Positions 52,037 to 61,436 of a DNA stretch of 61,436 nt are shown piece by piece. The stretch comes from Methylocystis sp. (GTDB taxonomy: Bacteria; Pseudomonadota; Alphaproteobacteria; Rhizobiales; Beijerinckiaceae). Each line of letters begins with the position of its first letter. The first letter of the stretch is position 1. The position numbers and the translations under genes were made by a program. The stretch is from positions 1 to 61,436 of the forward strand of contig JALHNQ010000001.1 in assembly GCA_022843405.1 (NCBI GenBank), read 5' to 3'. The notes under the pieces were generated by a model. It was not told the origin of the DNA. It did no database searches and saw only the letters and a program-made list of their open reading frames with translations.

Positions 52037-53287
52037 ATGGCGTCAGGAAATGGACAGACTGAGGGGCGCGATTCGGCTCAGTGGCGGAAGCCTGCGCCGC
52101 GTCGCATCGTTCTCCTCGGCGCGACTGGTTCGATCGGCCGTTCGACGGTCGATCTGCTTGAGCGCGATCCGGAAAGGTTTTCGGTTTCGGCGGTGGCGAG
52201 CGGGCGGGACGTCGAGGCGCTCGCGCGCGTCGCCCGCGCCGTCGGCGCCGAATTCGCCGCGATTCGCGACGAGACCGCCTATGACGCGCTCAAGGCGGCG
52301 CTCGCCGGGACGAATATTCAGGCGGCCGCGGGACGCGAGGCGGTCATCGAGGCCGCGCTGCGCGACGCCGATCTGGTCGTCTCCGCCATCGTTGGCGCGG
52401 CCGGCGTGGAGCCGACCTACGCCGCGCTCGCCGCGGGCCGCGACGTGGCGCTCGCCAACAAGGAATGCCTGGTCTGCGCCGGCGTTCCCTTCATGCGCGC
52501 CGTCGCTGAGGCTGGGGTGCGGCTGCTGCCCATGGACAGCGAGCACAACGCGATTTTCCAAGCGCTCGGCGGCGAGGACCCGTCCCGCATCGAGCGCATG
52601 ATCATCACCGCCTCGGGCGGCCCGTTCCGCACCTGGAGTAAGGAGCGAATCGCCGAGGCGAGCGTCGAAGAGGCGCTCAATCACCCGAACTGGGCGATGG
52701 GCCCGAAAATCACCGTCGATTCGGCGGGCATGATGAACAAGGGGCTCGAACTGATCGAAGCCCATCATCTCTTTGGCGTTTCCGCCGAAAAGCTCGACGT
52801 CGTCGTTCATCCGCAGTCGATCGTCCACGGCCTCGTCGCCTTTTCCGACGGCTCGGTGACGGCGGGGATGGCCGCGCCCGACATGCGCACGCCGATCGCC
52901 CATTGTCTCGGCTACCCCGACCGGCTGACGACCCCGACGCCGCGTCTCGATCTGGCGAAAATCGCCACCCTGACCTTTGAAGCGCCTGATTTCGAACGCT
53001 TTCCGGCGCTGAGACTGGCGCTCGACGCCTTGCGCGCCGGCGGCGGCCTGCCGACCGTGCTCAACGCCGCCAATGAAATCGCCGTGGAGGCTTTCCTCGA
53101 CCGGCGCATTTCCTTCGACGGGATTTCTCGTCACGTCGCGGAGGCCTGCGAGGCCGCCCTGCGCGACGGAACCGCGAATGCGCCGGAAAGCGTTGAGGAC
53201 GCCCTAGCCGTGGACCATATTGTCCGAGAAAGATCGCGATCGGCCTTGGCCGGACATGCCGCATCGGGCATGCTGACGTTGCAATGA
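52037..53287 (+). CDS. dxr: 1-deoxy-D-xylulose 5-phosphate reductoisomerase
   Basis: A 416-residue NADPH-dependent enzyme of the MEP isoprenoid pathway. The dinucleotide motif is LLGATGSIGRSTVDLLER. VALANKECLVCAG, LLPMDSEHNAIFQAL and the loop ITASGGPFRTWSKE follow, then MGPKITVDSAGMMNKGLELIEAHHLFG, VVHPQSIVHGLVAFSDGS. Length is normal, with a slightly extended N-terminus of about 18 residues. Co-transcribed with cdsA and rseP. Confidence 0.97.
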   Translation: MASGNGQTEGRDSAQWRKPAPRRIVLLGATGSIGRSTVDLLERDPERFSVSAVASGRDVEALARVARAVGAEFAAIRDETAYDALKAALAGTNIQAAAGREAVIEAALRDADLVVSAIVGAAGVEPTYAALAAGRDVALANKECLVCAGVPFMRAVAEAGVRLLPMDSEHNAIFQALGGEDPSRIERMIITASGGPFRTWSKERIAEASVEEALNHPNWAMGPKITVDSAGMMNKGLELIEAHHLFGVSAEKLDVVVHPQSIVHGLVAFSDGSVTAGMAAPDMRTPIAHCLGYPDRLTTPTPRLDLAKIATLTFEAPDFERFPALRLALDALRAGGGLPTVLNAANEIAVEAFLDRRISFDGISRHVAEACEAALRDGTANAPESVEDALAVDHIVRERSRSALAGHAASGMLTLQ

Positions 53288-53342
53288 TCATGGCGTGCGC
53301 CGCCGGTGGGCTTGGCGCAAGCGAGACCGGCGAGACAGCGCT

Positions 53343-54497
53343 TTGTTAAACCTCCTAACCACCTTCGCCTTCTATCTGCTCCCCTTCGTGCTCGTCCTGA
53401 CCCTGGTCGTGTTCGTGCATGAGTTCGGCCACTTTATCGTCGGCCGCTGGTGTGGCGTGAAAGTCGACGCCTTCTCGATCGGTTTCGGACCGGAGCTTTG
53501 GTCGCGTGTGGACCGTCGCGGCACCCGTTGGCGCATCGCCGGCATTCCGCTCGGCGGCTATGTCACCTTCCATGGCGACGCCAACGCCGCGAGCGCGCCG
53601 GACCCTGACGCCGTGCGCGCGATGCCAGAGGCCGAACGCAAAGTGACCTTCGCCGCGCAGCCGGTCTGGAAGCGCGCCGCGATCGTCTTCGCCGGACCCT
53701 TCGCCAATTTCCTTCTGGCGATTGCGATTTTCGCCATCCTTTTCGGCGTTTACGGGCGCACGATCTATGCGCCGCGCGTCGGTTCGCTCACCGCCGGGGG
53801 CGCCGGGGCCGCGGCGGGCTTCCTGCCTGGCGATCTGGTGGTCAGCGTCGACGGCGCGCCGATCGATTCATTTTCGAAGTTGCAGGAAATCGTTTCGGGC
53901 TCGGCCGACAAGCGGCTCGTCTTCGTCATTCAGCGCGGCGATCAGGAGCTGACCCTGCCCGCCGTTCCGGCGCTGCGGGAAGTCGAAAGCGCCATCGGCA
54001 AGGTTCGCATCGGCATGCTCGGCATCCAGGCTTCGAAGGCCGCCGCCGACATTCGCCGGGAGAAGTACGGTCCCGCCGAAGCGCTGGCCATGGGCGTGCA
54101 GGAAACCTGGACGGTCGTGCGCCGCACTGGCAGCTACATCGGCGGGCTCGTCACCGGACGGGAAAGCGCCGATCAACTATCGGGGCCGATCGGCATTGCC
54201 CAGGTCTCGGGGCAGATGGCTCAGGCGGCCTCCAAGGTCGGCATGGCGCCGCTGCTGAGCCTCATCGCGATTCTGTCGGTGTCGATTGGCCTGCTCAATC
54301 TGATGCCGGTGCCGCTGCTTGACGGCGGTCACTTGCTGTTCTTCGCGATCGAGGCGGCGCGCGGCCGCGCGCTGAACGAGCGTGCGCAGGAAGTCGCCTT
54401 TCGCGTAGGTCTGGCGATGGTCGGGGCGCTGATGATTTTTTCGACCTACAACGACATCGCGCGTCTTATCCACAAGCTCGCCGGTTCCGGCTCCTGA
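53343..54497 (+). CDS. rseP: RIP metalloprotease RseP (site-2 protease)
   Basis: A 384-residue intramembrane zinc protease that cleaves anti-sigma factors and signal-peptide remnants. The zinc motif HEFGH is at residues 26-30 in the first membrane segment, and the NLMPVPLLDGGHL motif is near the C-terminus. A PDZ domain lies between (about residues 135-215). A TTG start at 53343 (LNLLTTFAFYLLPF) places HEFGH where homologues have it; a GTG at 53295 would add 16 basic residues and is the alternative. Confidence 0.93.
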   Translation: MLNLLTTFAFYLLPFVLVLTLVVFVHEFGHFIVGRWCGVKVDAFSIGFGPELWSRVDRRGTRWRIAGIPLGGYVTFHGDANAASAPDPDAVRAMPEAERKVTFAAQPVWKRAAIVFAGPFANFLLAIAIFAILFGVYGRTIYAPRVGSLTAGGAGAAAGFLPGDLVVSVDGAPIDSFSKLQEIVSGSADKRLVFVIQRGDQELTLPAVPALREVESAIGKVRIGMLGIQASKAAADIRREKYGPAEALAMGVQETWTVVRRTGSYIGGLVTGRESADQLSGPIGIAQVSGQMAQAASKVGMAPLLSLIAILSVSIGLLNLMPVPLLDGGHLLFFAIEAARGRALNERAQEVAFRVGLAMVGALMIFSTYNDIARLIHKLAGSGS

Positions 54498-54797
54498 CGC
54501 TAAAGCGGCCGGCGCCGATGCGGCGTCTTAGCGCCGTGGAAGCGTGCGATTTGAGTCGCAATTTGGACATGATCGCATGCCCGCCGTCACGCCTTAACCA
54601 TGCGCTGACCATGAATCGTGGCTTTAACGTCACGCCTTCGACAAATTGAGGAAACAACATTTAATCTGCGTTTGCAGGGTTGGGTAAACCCTGTAGAAGG
54701 AATCGCTCAACGCTGGCGGAGCGTCGATCTTCGGCGCTTTAAGATGAAGTTCGCGCCGCGGCCCAAGCGGCGACGTTGCGACGAGGATCTGCATTAC

Positions 54798-57116
54798 ATG
54801 CGCTCAATCAGCGGCATTTGGAAAACTTCGTTCCTGTTCGCGGTCGTCGCCGCCATGTTGACCTTTAGCGTTCCGGCGTTCGCCGCGCCGGACATCAATC
54901 GCGTCGCATTCGAAGGCAACAGCAAGGTCAAGACCGACACCTTGCAGGAGCAGGTGCGCTCGCGCGCCCGTACGCCGTTCAACCCGCAACTCGCTGAGAC
55001 CGACGTCGTGCGTTTGACGGAAGTCTATCGCCGGTCGGGACGCGCCGCGGCGAAGGTGAGCTACCGCACGGTCGATCTGCCGAACGGACGTGTCGACCTG
55101 GTTTTCACCGTCGTCGAAGGCGACAAAACCGGCGTTAAGGAAATCCGGTTCATCGGCAATGAAGTCTATTCCACACGCCGTCTCGTCGGCATGATGGAGA
55201 CGACAGAGATGAACTTTCTGTCGTTCCTCAAGACGAGCGACGTTTACGATCCGGATCGAATCGCCGCGGACCTCGAACTCATTCGTCGCTTCTATCTCAA
55301 GAACGGTTACGCCGATTTCCGGGTGATCAGTTCCGACGTGCAGTTCGATCCGTCGGTCAGCGGCTACATCATCACCATTACCGTGAATGAAGGGCCGCAA
55401 TATCGCGTGTCCACGGTGAGCGTCGAATCGCATCTGCCCGACGTGGACGGGGCCGCGTTGAACGACTTGTTGCGCCTTGCCCCGGGCGACGTTTACAACG
55501 GCGACGCGGTCGAGAAGAGCGTCGAAGCCTTGACGCGCGAAATCTCCAAGAAGGGCTACGCCTTCACCCAGGCGCGTCCACGCGGCCAGCGCAATCCGGC
55601 GGATCAGACGGTCGCCATTCAGTTCCTGCTCGAGGAAGGGCCGCGGGTCTATATCGAACGCATCAACATCCGCGGCAATACGCGCACGCGCGACTATGTC
55701 ATTCGCCGGGAATTCGATATCGGCGAAGGCGACGCCTATAACCGAGTGCTGATCGATCGCGCCGAGCGCCGTCTGAACGGACTGGGTTATTTCAAGAAAG
55801 TGAAGGTCACCAACGAGCCGGGCTCGGCGCCCGATCGCGTGATCCTGAACGTCGACGTTGAAGATCAGCCCACCGGCAACTTCGGCATCTCTGGCGGCTA
55901 TTCGACGAACCAGGGCTTCATCGCCGAAGTGTCCGTGTCGGAAAGCAACTTCATGGGCCGCGGCCAGGCGGTTCGCCTTTCGGTGCAGGCCGGCCAGATC
56001 GCCCGGGGCGTGACGTTCAGCTTTACCGAACCCTATTTCCTGGACCAGCGGATCGCCGCCGGCTTCGACATCTTCGCGCGCCGGCAGGACGCTTATAGCT
56101 ACTCGATCTACAGCTCGACCTCGGTCGGCGGCACGGTGCGTTTCGGCATACCGATCACCGAAGAGCTCAGCTTCTCGCCGCATTATTCGATCTATCAGAC
56201 GACGATCTCGATCCCGAACGACAAGAACCGGCCCTATAATGACTGTTTGGTGCCGGTTCCCGGCTATACGCCTGGCTTCAGCCCGTTCTATCCGCAGCCC
56301 GACTTTCCAAGCCTGCTGGTCAACTGTCAGTCGAACGGCGAAGCCTCGCTCGCGATCAAGGAGTCGCAGGGAAGTCTGATAACGTCGCTCGTCGGCTATT
56401 CGCTAAACTACAGCACGATCGACAATTTCAAGAATCCGCATAACGGGTGGCTGGCCTCGCTCTCCCAGGACGCCGCCGGTCTGGGCGGCGGCTCGCGCTA
56501 TCTCCGCACCACGGGCGACATCCGCTACTTCCGCGAGATGCCCTATCTCGACGACGTGGTCGGCATCGCCCGTTTGCAGGGCGGCGATCTGTCGACCTTC
56601 GGTGGTTACAAGCCGCGGATTCAGGACAATTTCAATCTGGGCCCGAGTCTGGTGCGCGGCTTCGCGCCGGGCGGCATCGGTCCGCGCGACTCGAACTTCC
56701 TGACGAGCTTGACCAACAATCGCGGCAACTCCATCGGCGGCTCCAATTATGTCGGCGGATCGCTCGAAGTTCAGTTCCCGATCTGGGGCCTGCCGAAGGA
56801 TCTCGGATTGAGGGGCGCGTTCTTCGCCGACGCCGGCTCGCTGTGGAATTACAGCGGCCGGACGAATTACGCCAACAATCTTGCGACCATTCCCGGCGTG
56901 ACCTGCATCGGCGCCTATACGCCGCAGGCGGGTTTCGGCCAGGGCAATTGCGTGGTGCCGAGATCCAACGGCTTCAATGTCCGTTCGTCAGTCGGCGCTT
57001 CGGTGCTGTGGAATTCGCCGATGGGACCGATCCGCTTCGACTATGCGGTCGTGACTTCGAAGGCTAAAGAGGACATCACCCAGAACTTCCGCTTCAGCGG
57101 CGGCACCAACTTCTGA
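54798..57116 (+). CDS. bamA: Outer membrane protein assembly factor BamA
   Basis: A 772-residue Omp85 protein that inserts beta-barrels into the outer membrane. A signal peptide ends with AFA at residues 27-29. Five POTRA domains follow (INRVAFEGNSKVKTDTLQ, VKEIRFIGNEVYSTRRLVGMM, and later IERINIRGNTRTRDYVIRREF). The 16-strand barrel carries VRGFAPGGIGPRD, and GPIRFDYAV near the end. The final residue is Phe. ATG 54798 is chosen for the clean signal peptide; 54744 is an in-frame alternative. The 300-base gap before it holds a small hairpin (CAGGGTT/AACCCTG, 54675-54693) but no gene. Confidence 0.96.
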   Translation: MRSISGIWKTSFLFAVVAAMLTFSVPAFAAPDINRVAFEGNSKVKTDTLQEQVRSRARTPFNPQLAETDVVRLTEVYRRSGRAAAKVSYRTVDLPNGRVDLVFTVVEGDKTGVKEIRFIGNEVYSTRRLVGMMETTEMNFLSFLKTSDVYDPDRIAADLELIRRFYLKNGYADFRVISSDVQFDPSVSGYIITITVNEGPQYRVSTVSVESHLPDVDGAALNDLLRLAPGDVYNGDAVEKSVEALTREISKKGYAFTQARPRGQRNPADQTVAIQFLLEEGPRVYIERINIRGNTRTRDYVIRREFDIGEGDAYNRVLIDRAERRLNGLGYFKKVKVTNEPGSAPDRVILNVDVEDQPTGNFGISGGYSTNQGFIAEVSVSESNFMGRGQAVRLSVQAGQIARGVTFSFTEPYFLDQRIAAGFDIFARRQDAYSYSIYSSTSVGGTVRFGIPITEELSFSPHYSIYQTTISIPNDKNRPYNDCLVPVPGYTPGFSPFYPQPDFPSLLVNCQSNGEASLAIKESQGSLITSLVGYSLNYSTIDNFKNPHNGWLASLSQDAAGLGGGSRYLRTTGDIRYFREMPYLDDVVGIARLQGGDLSTFGGYKPRIQDNFNLGPSLVRGFAPGGIGPRDSNFLTSLTNNRGNSIGGSNYVGGSLEVQFPIWGLPKDLGLRGAFFADAGSLWNYSGRTNYANNLATIPGVTCIGAYTPQAGFGQGNCVVPRSNGFNVRSSVGASVLWNSPMGPIRFDYAVVTSKAKEDITQNFRFSGGTNF

Positions 57117-57198
57117 TGATTGGCGAAGGTCGCCGGGCGAACTGCGCCCGGCGAACGGCTGACGTCCTGACGAGCGCCGTCGCTCGGGACATCGCATC

Positions 57199-58266
57199 GT
57201 GAGCGCTACGGCCTTCTTTCCACTGGCGCGGCCGGCGCCCTTGAGCGAAATCGCGCGAATCGCCGGCGCAGAAATCCGTGGCGGCGCTGGCCGCGAGCCC
57301 GGCGCCGACGCGCTTGCGTCCGCCCTCATCATCGGCGTTGCGCCGCTCGACTGGAGCAAGCCGGGCGATCTCTGCTTTTACGATAATCCGCGCTATCGCA
57401 AGGCGCTCTTGGAATGTCGCGCGACCGCGTGTTTCCTGCGCGCGCGCCACCTCGCCCTGCTTCCAACATCCGTCGCCGCGCTCGTCGTCGACGATCCGCA
57501 GCGCGCCATGACGCTTGCGACGGCGCATCTTTTTCCCGACGCGCTCCGGCCCGCGTCGCTGTTTCGGTCGAGCGGCGTTTCTCCGGGAGCGGTCGTGGAT
57601 CCTTCGGCTCGGTTGGAGCCCGGCGTCATCGTCGATCCCGGCGCGGTGATCGGACCTGGCGCCGAGATCGGCGCCGGAACGATTATCGGCCCGCAGGCGG
57701 TCATCGGCCCCAATGTGCGCATCGGGCGCGACTGTTCGATCGGCGCGCATGCGAGCCTCACCCATGCGCTGATCGGCGACCGCGTCGTGATTCATCCTGG
57801 CGCGCGGCTCGGACAGGATGGTTTCGGCTTCGTCCCGACGCGACAGGGCTATCTGAAGACTCCGCAAATCGGCCGTGTGATCGTACAGGACGACGTCGAG
57901 ATCGGCGCCAATGCGACGATCGATCGGGGCGCCTCGCGCGATACGATCATCGGCGAAGGGACGAAGATCGACAATCTCGTACAGATTGGCCACAACGTGG
58001 TGATCGGCCGGTTTTGCGCCATCGTCGCACAGTCCGGCATCGCCGGCTCATGCGAGATCGGCGATTTTGTCGCACTCGGCGGGCAGTCGGCCGTCGCCGG
58101 CCATCTCACGATCGGCGAAGGCGCCGCGGTCGCGGCCAAATCCGGGGTCATGCGCGACGTGCCGCCCGGACAAAAGGTCGGCGGCGCGCCGGCGCGCCCG
58201 TTGCGGCGGTTTCTGCGCGGGGCGGCGCTCATCGACCGATTCGCGCGCAAGGACAAGCCGACGTAA
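57199..58266 (+). CDS. lpxD: UDP-3-O-(3-hydroxyacyl)glucosamine N-acyltransferase
   Basis: A 355-residue left-handed beta-helix acyltransferase, third step of lipid A synthesis. An N-terminal uridine-binding domain (about residues 1-110) precedes hexapeptide repeats. [34 protein letters not shown] and [27 protein letters not shown] (catalytic His in GHNV) are diagnostic. The start is GTG at 57199. Stands between bamA and fabZ, the standard order. Confidence 0.96.
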   Translation: MSATAFFPLARPAPLSEIARIAGAEIRGGAGREPGADALASALIIGVAPLDWSKPGDLCFYDNPRYRKALLECRATACFLRARHLALLPTSVAALVVDDPQRAMTLATAHLFPDALRPASLFRSSGVSPGAVVDPSARLEPGVIVDPGAVIGPGAEIGAGTIIGPQAVIGPNVRIGRDCSIGAHASLTHALIGDRVVIHPGARLGQDGFGFVPTRQGYLKTPQIGRVIVQDDVEIGANATIDRGASRDTIIGEGTKIDNLVQIGHNVVIGRFCAIVAQSGIAGSCEIGDFVALGGQSAVAGHLTIGEGAAVAAKSGVMRDVPPGQKVGGAPARPLRRFLRGAALIDRFARKDKPT

Positions 58267-58321
58267 GACAAGCAGAGAAAAACAAGCTTGGCGTTGGCCC
58301 TGCTTTAAAAAGGAGGAAACC

Positions 58322-58786
58322 ATGGTCGAGGCCGCGGCCGGCGCGACTCTCGAAAGCGCCGACATTTTGCAGATCATGAGTCAGTTGCCGCATCGCTATC
58401 CATTCCTGCTGGTCGATCGCATCTTCGACATCCGCGGCGATGAATCCTGCGTCGGAGTCAAGAACGTCACGGTCAATGAACCGCAGTTTCAGGGGCACTT
58501 TCCCGAGCGGCCGATCATGCCCGGCGTTCTGCTCATCGAGGCGATGGCGCAGACCGCCGGCGTGATCGCCATCCGTGCGATGAGCGGCGCGGACCGCTCG
58601 CGCCTCGTCTATTTCGTCACGATCGACAACGCCAAGTTTCGCAAACCCGTGACGCCCGGCGACCGCGTCGAATTCCACATGACGAAGACCGCGCAGAAGC
58701 GCAACATTTGGTGGTATGCGGGGAGGGCGATGGTCGACGGCGCTCTGGTCTGCGAGGCGCAGATCAGCGTCATGATGGGCGCGTAG
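58322..58786 (+). CDS. fabZ: 3-hydroxyacyl-ACP dehydratase FabZ
   Basis: A 154-residue hot-dog-fold dehydratase of fatty acid synthesis. [16 protein letters not shown] has the catalytic histidine and [21 protein letters not shown] the catalytic glutamate. A strong AAGGAGG ribosome site precedes the ATG. Its place in the lpx cluster reflects competition for hydroxymyristoyl-ACP between membrane and lipid A synthesis. Confidence 0.97.
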   Translation: MVEAAAGATLESADILQIMSQLPHRYPFLLVDRIFDIRGDESCVGVKNVTVNEPQFQGHFPERPIMPGVLLIEAMAQTAGVIAIRAMSGADRSRLVYFVTIDNAKFRKPVTPGDRVEFHMTKTAQKRNIWWYAGRAMVDGALVCEAQISVMMGA

Positions 58787-58808
58787 GATCGCCGCGCCGG
58801 ATGCGACA

Positions 58809-59600
58809 ATGACCGCATCGGTCCATCCTTCCAGCGTCGTCGAAGACGGCGCGCGGCTCGGCGTTGGCGTCGTCGTCGGACCACTCTGCTATATCGGCGC
58901 CTTCGTCGAGATCGGCGACGGCGCGACGCTTCATTCCCACGTCGTCGTCGGCGGCCGGACGCGCATCGGCGCGCGCGCCAAAATCTACCCCTTCGCCGCG
59001 ATCGGCCTGCCGTCGCAGGACATCAAAGCCGCGCTGGCGGAGGGCGCGCTGACGATCGGCGATGATTGCGTCATTCGAGAAGGCGTCACGATCAATGCGG
59101 GCGCAGCGGAGGGGACGCGCATCGGCGCGCGCTGCCTATGTCTCGCCGCTTCGCATGTCGCCCATGACTGTCGGCTCGGCGATGACGTGATACTTTCCAA
59201 TCAGGTTCTGCTCGGCGGCCATGTCGAGATCGGGAATTGCGCGATGATCGGCGGCGCGACCGCGGTGCATCAGAATGTGCGCATCGGCGCGCAGGCCTTT
59301 GTCGGCGGCCTCTCCGGCGTCGAAGGCGACGTCATTCCCTTCGCGCTCGCTTCTGGCAATCGGGCCCATCTTTTCGGGCTCAATCTTGTCGGCCTGAAGC
59401 GGCGCGGCTTCGCCGCGGAACGCATCGAACGTCTGCGTCGTGCCTATCGCCTGCTGTTTGCCCGAGAGGACGCGCGGGTGCTGAGCGAACGTATCGAAAT
59501 TCTTTCGCAGGAATGCGACGGCGACGTAGACGTTGCGGCGATCGTCGAATTCCTGCGCGCCCCGTCGACGCGCCCGCTGTGCGCGCCCCCCGCGCGCTGA
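58809..59600 (+). CDS. lpxA: Acyl-ACP--UDP-N-acetylglucosamine O-acyltransferase
   Basis: A 263-residue beta-helix acyltransferase, first step of lipid A synthesis. It starts VHPSSVVEDGARLGVGVVVGP. Hexapeptide repeats and the catalytic histidine in ASHVAHDCRLGDDVILSNQ are clear, with GGATAVHQNVRIG and the C-terminal helical part GLNLVGLKRRGFAAERIERLRRAY. Length is normal. lpxB follows after 6 bases, with no lpxI between. Confidence 0.96.
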   Translation: MTASVHPSSVVEDGARLGVGVVVGPLCYIGAFVEIGDGATLHSHVVVGGRTRIGARAKIYPFAAIGLPSQDIKAALAEGALTIGDDCVIREGVTINAGAAEGTRIGARCLCLAASHVAHDCRLGDDVILSNQVLLGGHVEIGNCAMIGGATAVHQNVRIGAQAFVGGLSGVEGDVIPFALASGNRAHLFGLNLVGLKRRGFAAERIERLRRAYRLLFAREDARVLSERIEILSQECDGDVDVAAIVEFLRAPSTRPLCAPPAR

Positions 59601-59606
59601 ATAATC

Positions 59607-60749
59607 ATGACGGCGCCGCGCATCTTTCTTATAGCCGGGGAAGCCTCCGGCGATCAGCTCGGCGCAGCGCTGATGCGCGCCCTGCGCGCCGCGCGCGCCG
59701 ACATCGTTTTCACCGGCGTCGGCGGCGAGGCGATGGGGCGCGAGGGACTCGCATCGCTGTTTCCGCTAGAAGACATCGCTGTGATGGGACTCGTTCCGGT
59801 GCTGGCGCGATTGCCGCGCCTTGTGCGGCATATCGAGCAGACGGCGCGCGCGATCATCGATCAGGCCCCCGATTGTCTCGTCATCATCGACGCGCCGGAT
59901 TTTACCCATCGCGTCGCGCGCCGCGTCCGCGCCGCCAGGCCCGAACTGCCGATCGTCGATTACGTTAGCCCGACGGTCTGGGCGTGGCGGCCGGGTCGGG
60001 CGCGGGCCATGCGGGATTATGTCGATTGCGTCTTGGCGTTGCTGCCCTTCGAGCCGCAGGCGCATGCGCGGCTTGGCGGACCGAGATGCGTTTATGTCGG
60101 CCATCCGCTCGTCGAGCGACTCGATGAATTGACGCCGCATTCTCGCGACCGCGGCGGCGCCCGATCGCTGCTCGTGCTGCCGGGATCGCGCCTCGCCGAA
60201 GTGCGGCGCATGACGCCGATTTACGGCGAGACGCTTGAACTTCTCCTGCGCGAACGCGCCGATTTCGACGTCGTTATTCCGGTCGCGCCCTCTATGGAAC
60301 AGGCTTTGCGCCGCGAACTGCAGGGCTGGCCGATGACGCCGCGTCTCATTGGCCAGGCGGAGAAATTCGCCGCCTTTCGTAAGGCGCGCGCCGCGCTCGT
60401 CACGTCCGGCGTCGCGACGCTGGAACTCGCGCTCGCCGCTGTTCCGATGGCGGTCGCCTATCGGGTCTCGCGCGCTGAATCGCTGCTGCGCTTTCTCGTC
60501 AATGTCGAGTCGATCGTGCTGCCAAATCTCATTATCGGCGAGAACGTCACGCCGGAATTTCTGCAGGATCAGGCGACGCCGCGCGCCCTCGCCGAAGCGC
60601 TACGGCCGCTGTTCGGAGAGAGCGCCGCGCGCGACGCGCAGCTCGCCGCATTCAAGCGCGTGCGCGCGCGCCTGCTCGAAGCAGGCCGGTCGCCCAGCGC
60701 TCGGGCGGCGGAAATCGTTCTTGAATATGCGTCGCGCGGTCGAGCGTAA
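59607..60749 (+). CDS. lpxB: Lipid-A-disaccharide synthase
   Basis: A 380-residue glycosyltransferase (GT19) that joins UDP-diacylglucosamine and lipid X. The N-terminal motif FLIAGEASGDQLGAALM, then [45 protein letters not shown] and VTSGVATLELALAAVPM are typical. Length is normal. Last gene of the cluster, convergent with ssb. Confidence 0.96.
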   Translation: MTAPRIFLIAGEASGDQLGAALMRALRAARADIVFTGVGGEAMGREGLASLFPLEDIAVMGLVPVLARLPRLVRHIEQTARAIIDQAPDCLVIIDAPDFTHRVARRVRAARPELPIVDYVSPTVWAWRPGRARAMRDYVDCVLALLPFEPQAHARLGGPRCVYVGHPLVERLDELTPHSRDRGGARSLLVLPGSRLAEVRRMTPIYGETLELLLRERADFDVVIPVAPSMEQALRRELQGWPMTPRLIGQAEKFAAFRKARAALVTSGVATLELALAAVPMAVAYRVSRAESLLRFLVNVESIVLPNLIIGENVTPEFLQDQATPRALAEALRPLFGESAARDAQLAAFKRVRARLLEAGRSPSARAAEIVLEYASRGRA

Positions 60750-60766
60750 GGCGATCAGAACGGCAA

Positions 60767-61276
60767 TTAGAAGGGAATATCGTCGTCGAGCTGATCGGAG
60801 AGCTTGCCGGCCGGGGCGGGACGCCGTTCGCCGGGAGCGCGCTCCATCGGCGAGGAGCGGCCGAACGACCCGCCGCTCTGGCCATAGCCGCCGCCTTCAT
60901 AATCGCCTTCGCCACGGCCGCCGCCCTTGCTGTCGAGCAGAGTCAGCTCGCCGCGAAAGCGCTGCAGCACGACGTCGGTCGCCTTGCGCTGATTGCCGTC
61001 CTTGTCGGTATATTCGCGCGTCTGCAACTGGCCTTCGAGATAAATTTTGGAGCCCTTGCGGCAATATTGCTCGGCGATCTTGCCCAAATTCTCGTTGAAG
61101 ATCGATACATTGTGCCACTCGGTGCGGTCCTTGCGCTCGCCGGTGTTCTTGTCGCGCCAGGACTCGGTCGTCGCCACCGAAAAGGAGACGACGCGATCGC
61201 CCGACGGCAGGGTGCGCACTTCCGGATCACGGCCGAGATTTCCGATCAGGATCACTTTGTTGACGCTGCCCGCCAT
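60767..61276 (-). CDS. ssb: Single-stranded DNA-binding protein
   Basis: A 169-residue SSB. The OB-fold covers about residues 1-110 (MAGSVNKVILIGNLGRDPEVRTL, WHNVSIFNENLGKIAEQYCRKGSKIYLEGQLQTREY). A Gly-rich linker and the protein-interaction tip DDDIPF follow. Monocistronic, with the SOS box 104 bases upstream of its start. In many alphaproteobacteria uvrA lies on the other side of this region, beyond the window here. Confidence 0.97.
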   Translation of the reverse strand: MAGSVNKVILIGNLGRDPEVRTLPSGDRVVSFSVATTESWRDKNTGERKDRTEWHNVSIFNENLGKIAEQYCRKGSKIYLEGQLQTREYTDKDGNQRKATDVVLQRFRGELTLLDSKGGGRGEGDYEGGGYGQSGGSFGRSSPMERAPGERRPAPAGKLSDQLDDDIPF

Positions 61277-61379
61277 GACTCTCTCCGCTCGCTAGATACG
61301 CCGCACTCTAGTGCAAAGGCCGGCCGTCCGGCGCGCCGGCGCGCCTTGTCCACAGATGATGCGCCCAAGCGGCGCCAGT

Positions 61380-61394
61380 GTTCTTTTTTTGTTC
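61380..61394. promoter_or_regulatory. LexA (SOS) box of the alphaproteobacterial type
   Basis: GTTC-TTTTTTT-GTTC is an exact match to the GTTC-N7-GTTC operator bound by LexA in alphaproteobacteria. It lies upstream of ssb on the minus strand and would face a plus-strand gene beyond the window, commonly uvrA, so it probably controls DNA-damage induction of both. Confidence 0.8.
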
Positions 61395-61436
61395 TAGCAT
61401 CGACCAGCGACCCCTGCAAGCGGCCCCAAAACGTGG

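Overview
This window looks like a chromosomal segment of an alphaproteobacterium, most likely of the order Hyphomicrobiales (Rhizobiales). The evidence is high GC with strong GC3 codon use, the block rpsB-tsf-pyrH-frr-uppS-cdsA-dxr-rseP-bamA-lpxD-fabZ-lpxA-lpxB, the aerobic (CobG/CobN) cobalamin pathway, a GTTC-N7-GTTC SOS box beside ssb, and abundant hairpin repeats. A Methylocystaceae/Beijerinckiaceae-like host is plausible, but no marker gene here proves it.

Layout. Positions 1-9.5 kb hold housekeeping genes: sufE (minus), a LemA lipoprotein, cysE, gshB, glnD, grpE, corA and a DegP-type periplasmic protease, closed by a strong terminator. From 9.6 to 14 kb there is an OmpR-type regulator/kinase pair and a convergent PAS-domain kinase that overlaps it tail to tail. 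From 14.1 to 26.2 kb lie pepN, a three-gene CzcCBA-like RND efflux operon, an alpha/beta hydrolase, accA and an L,D-transpeptidase lipoprotein. A probable small RNA (promoter, CU-rich body, terminator) sits at 26.35-26.47 kb.

From 26.5 to 39.3 kb a tightly overlapping minus-strand operon reads cbtB-cbtA-cobW-cobN-cobG-cobH-cobI-cobJ-cobL-cobE-cobM-cobB. It is led by a clear cobalamin riboswitch, and cobO diverges from it. Together these genes take up cobalt, build the corrin ring, insert cobalt and amidate it. cobF, cobK, cobA and cobS/cobT are not in the window.

From 40 to 48.8 kb is a patchier accessory zone. It holds a sterol-desaturase-like hydroxylase, an EamA transporter remnant, a BOF-domain periplasmic protein, a 63-residue membrane protein, IS21-like terminal repeats, and a compositionally foreign 640-residue protein just before rpsB. 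A two-gene pair with HEPN-type RX4H motifs is inserted between tsf and pyrH. From 48.9 kb the translation/envelope block runs to lpxB, followed by ssb (minus) and its SOS box.

The most unusual observation is a family of palindromic, REPIN-like doublets that contribute coding sequence. One copy supplies the last codons and stop of sufE. Two others lie in frame inside cobB and cobN, in the same orientation and reading frame, and both encode the same peptide. The tip stems of the repeat units differ between copies but stay self-complementary, while the flanking boxes are constant.
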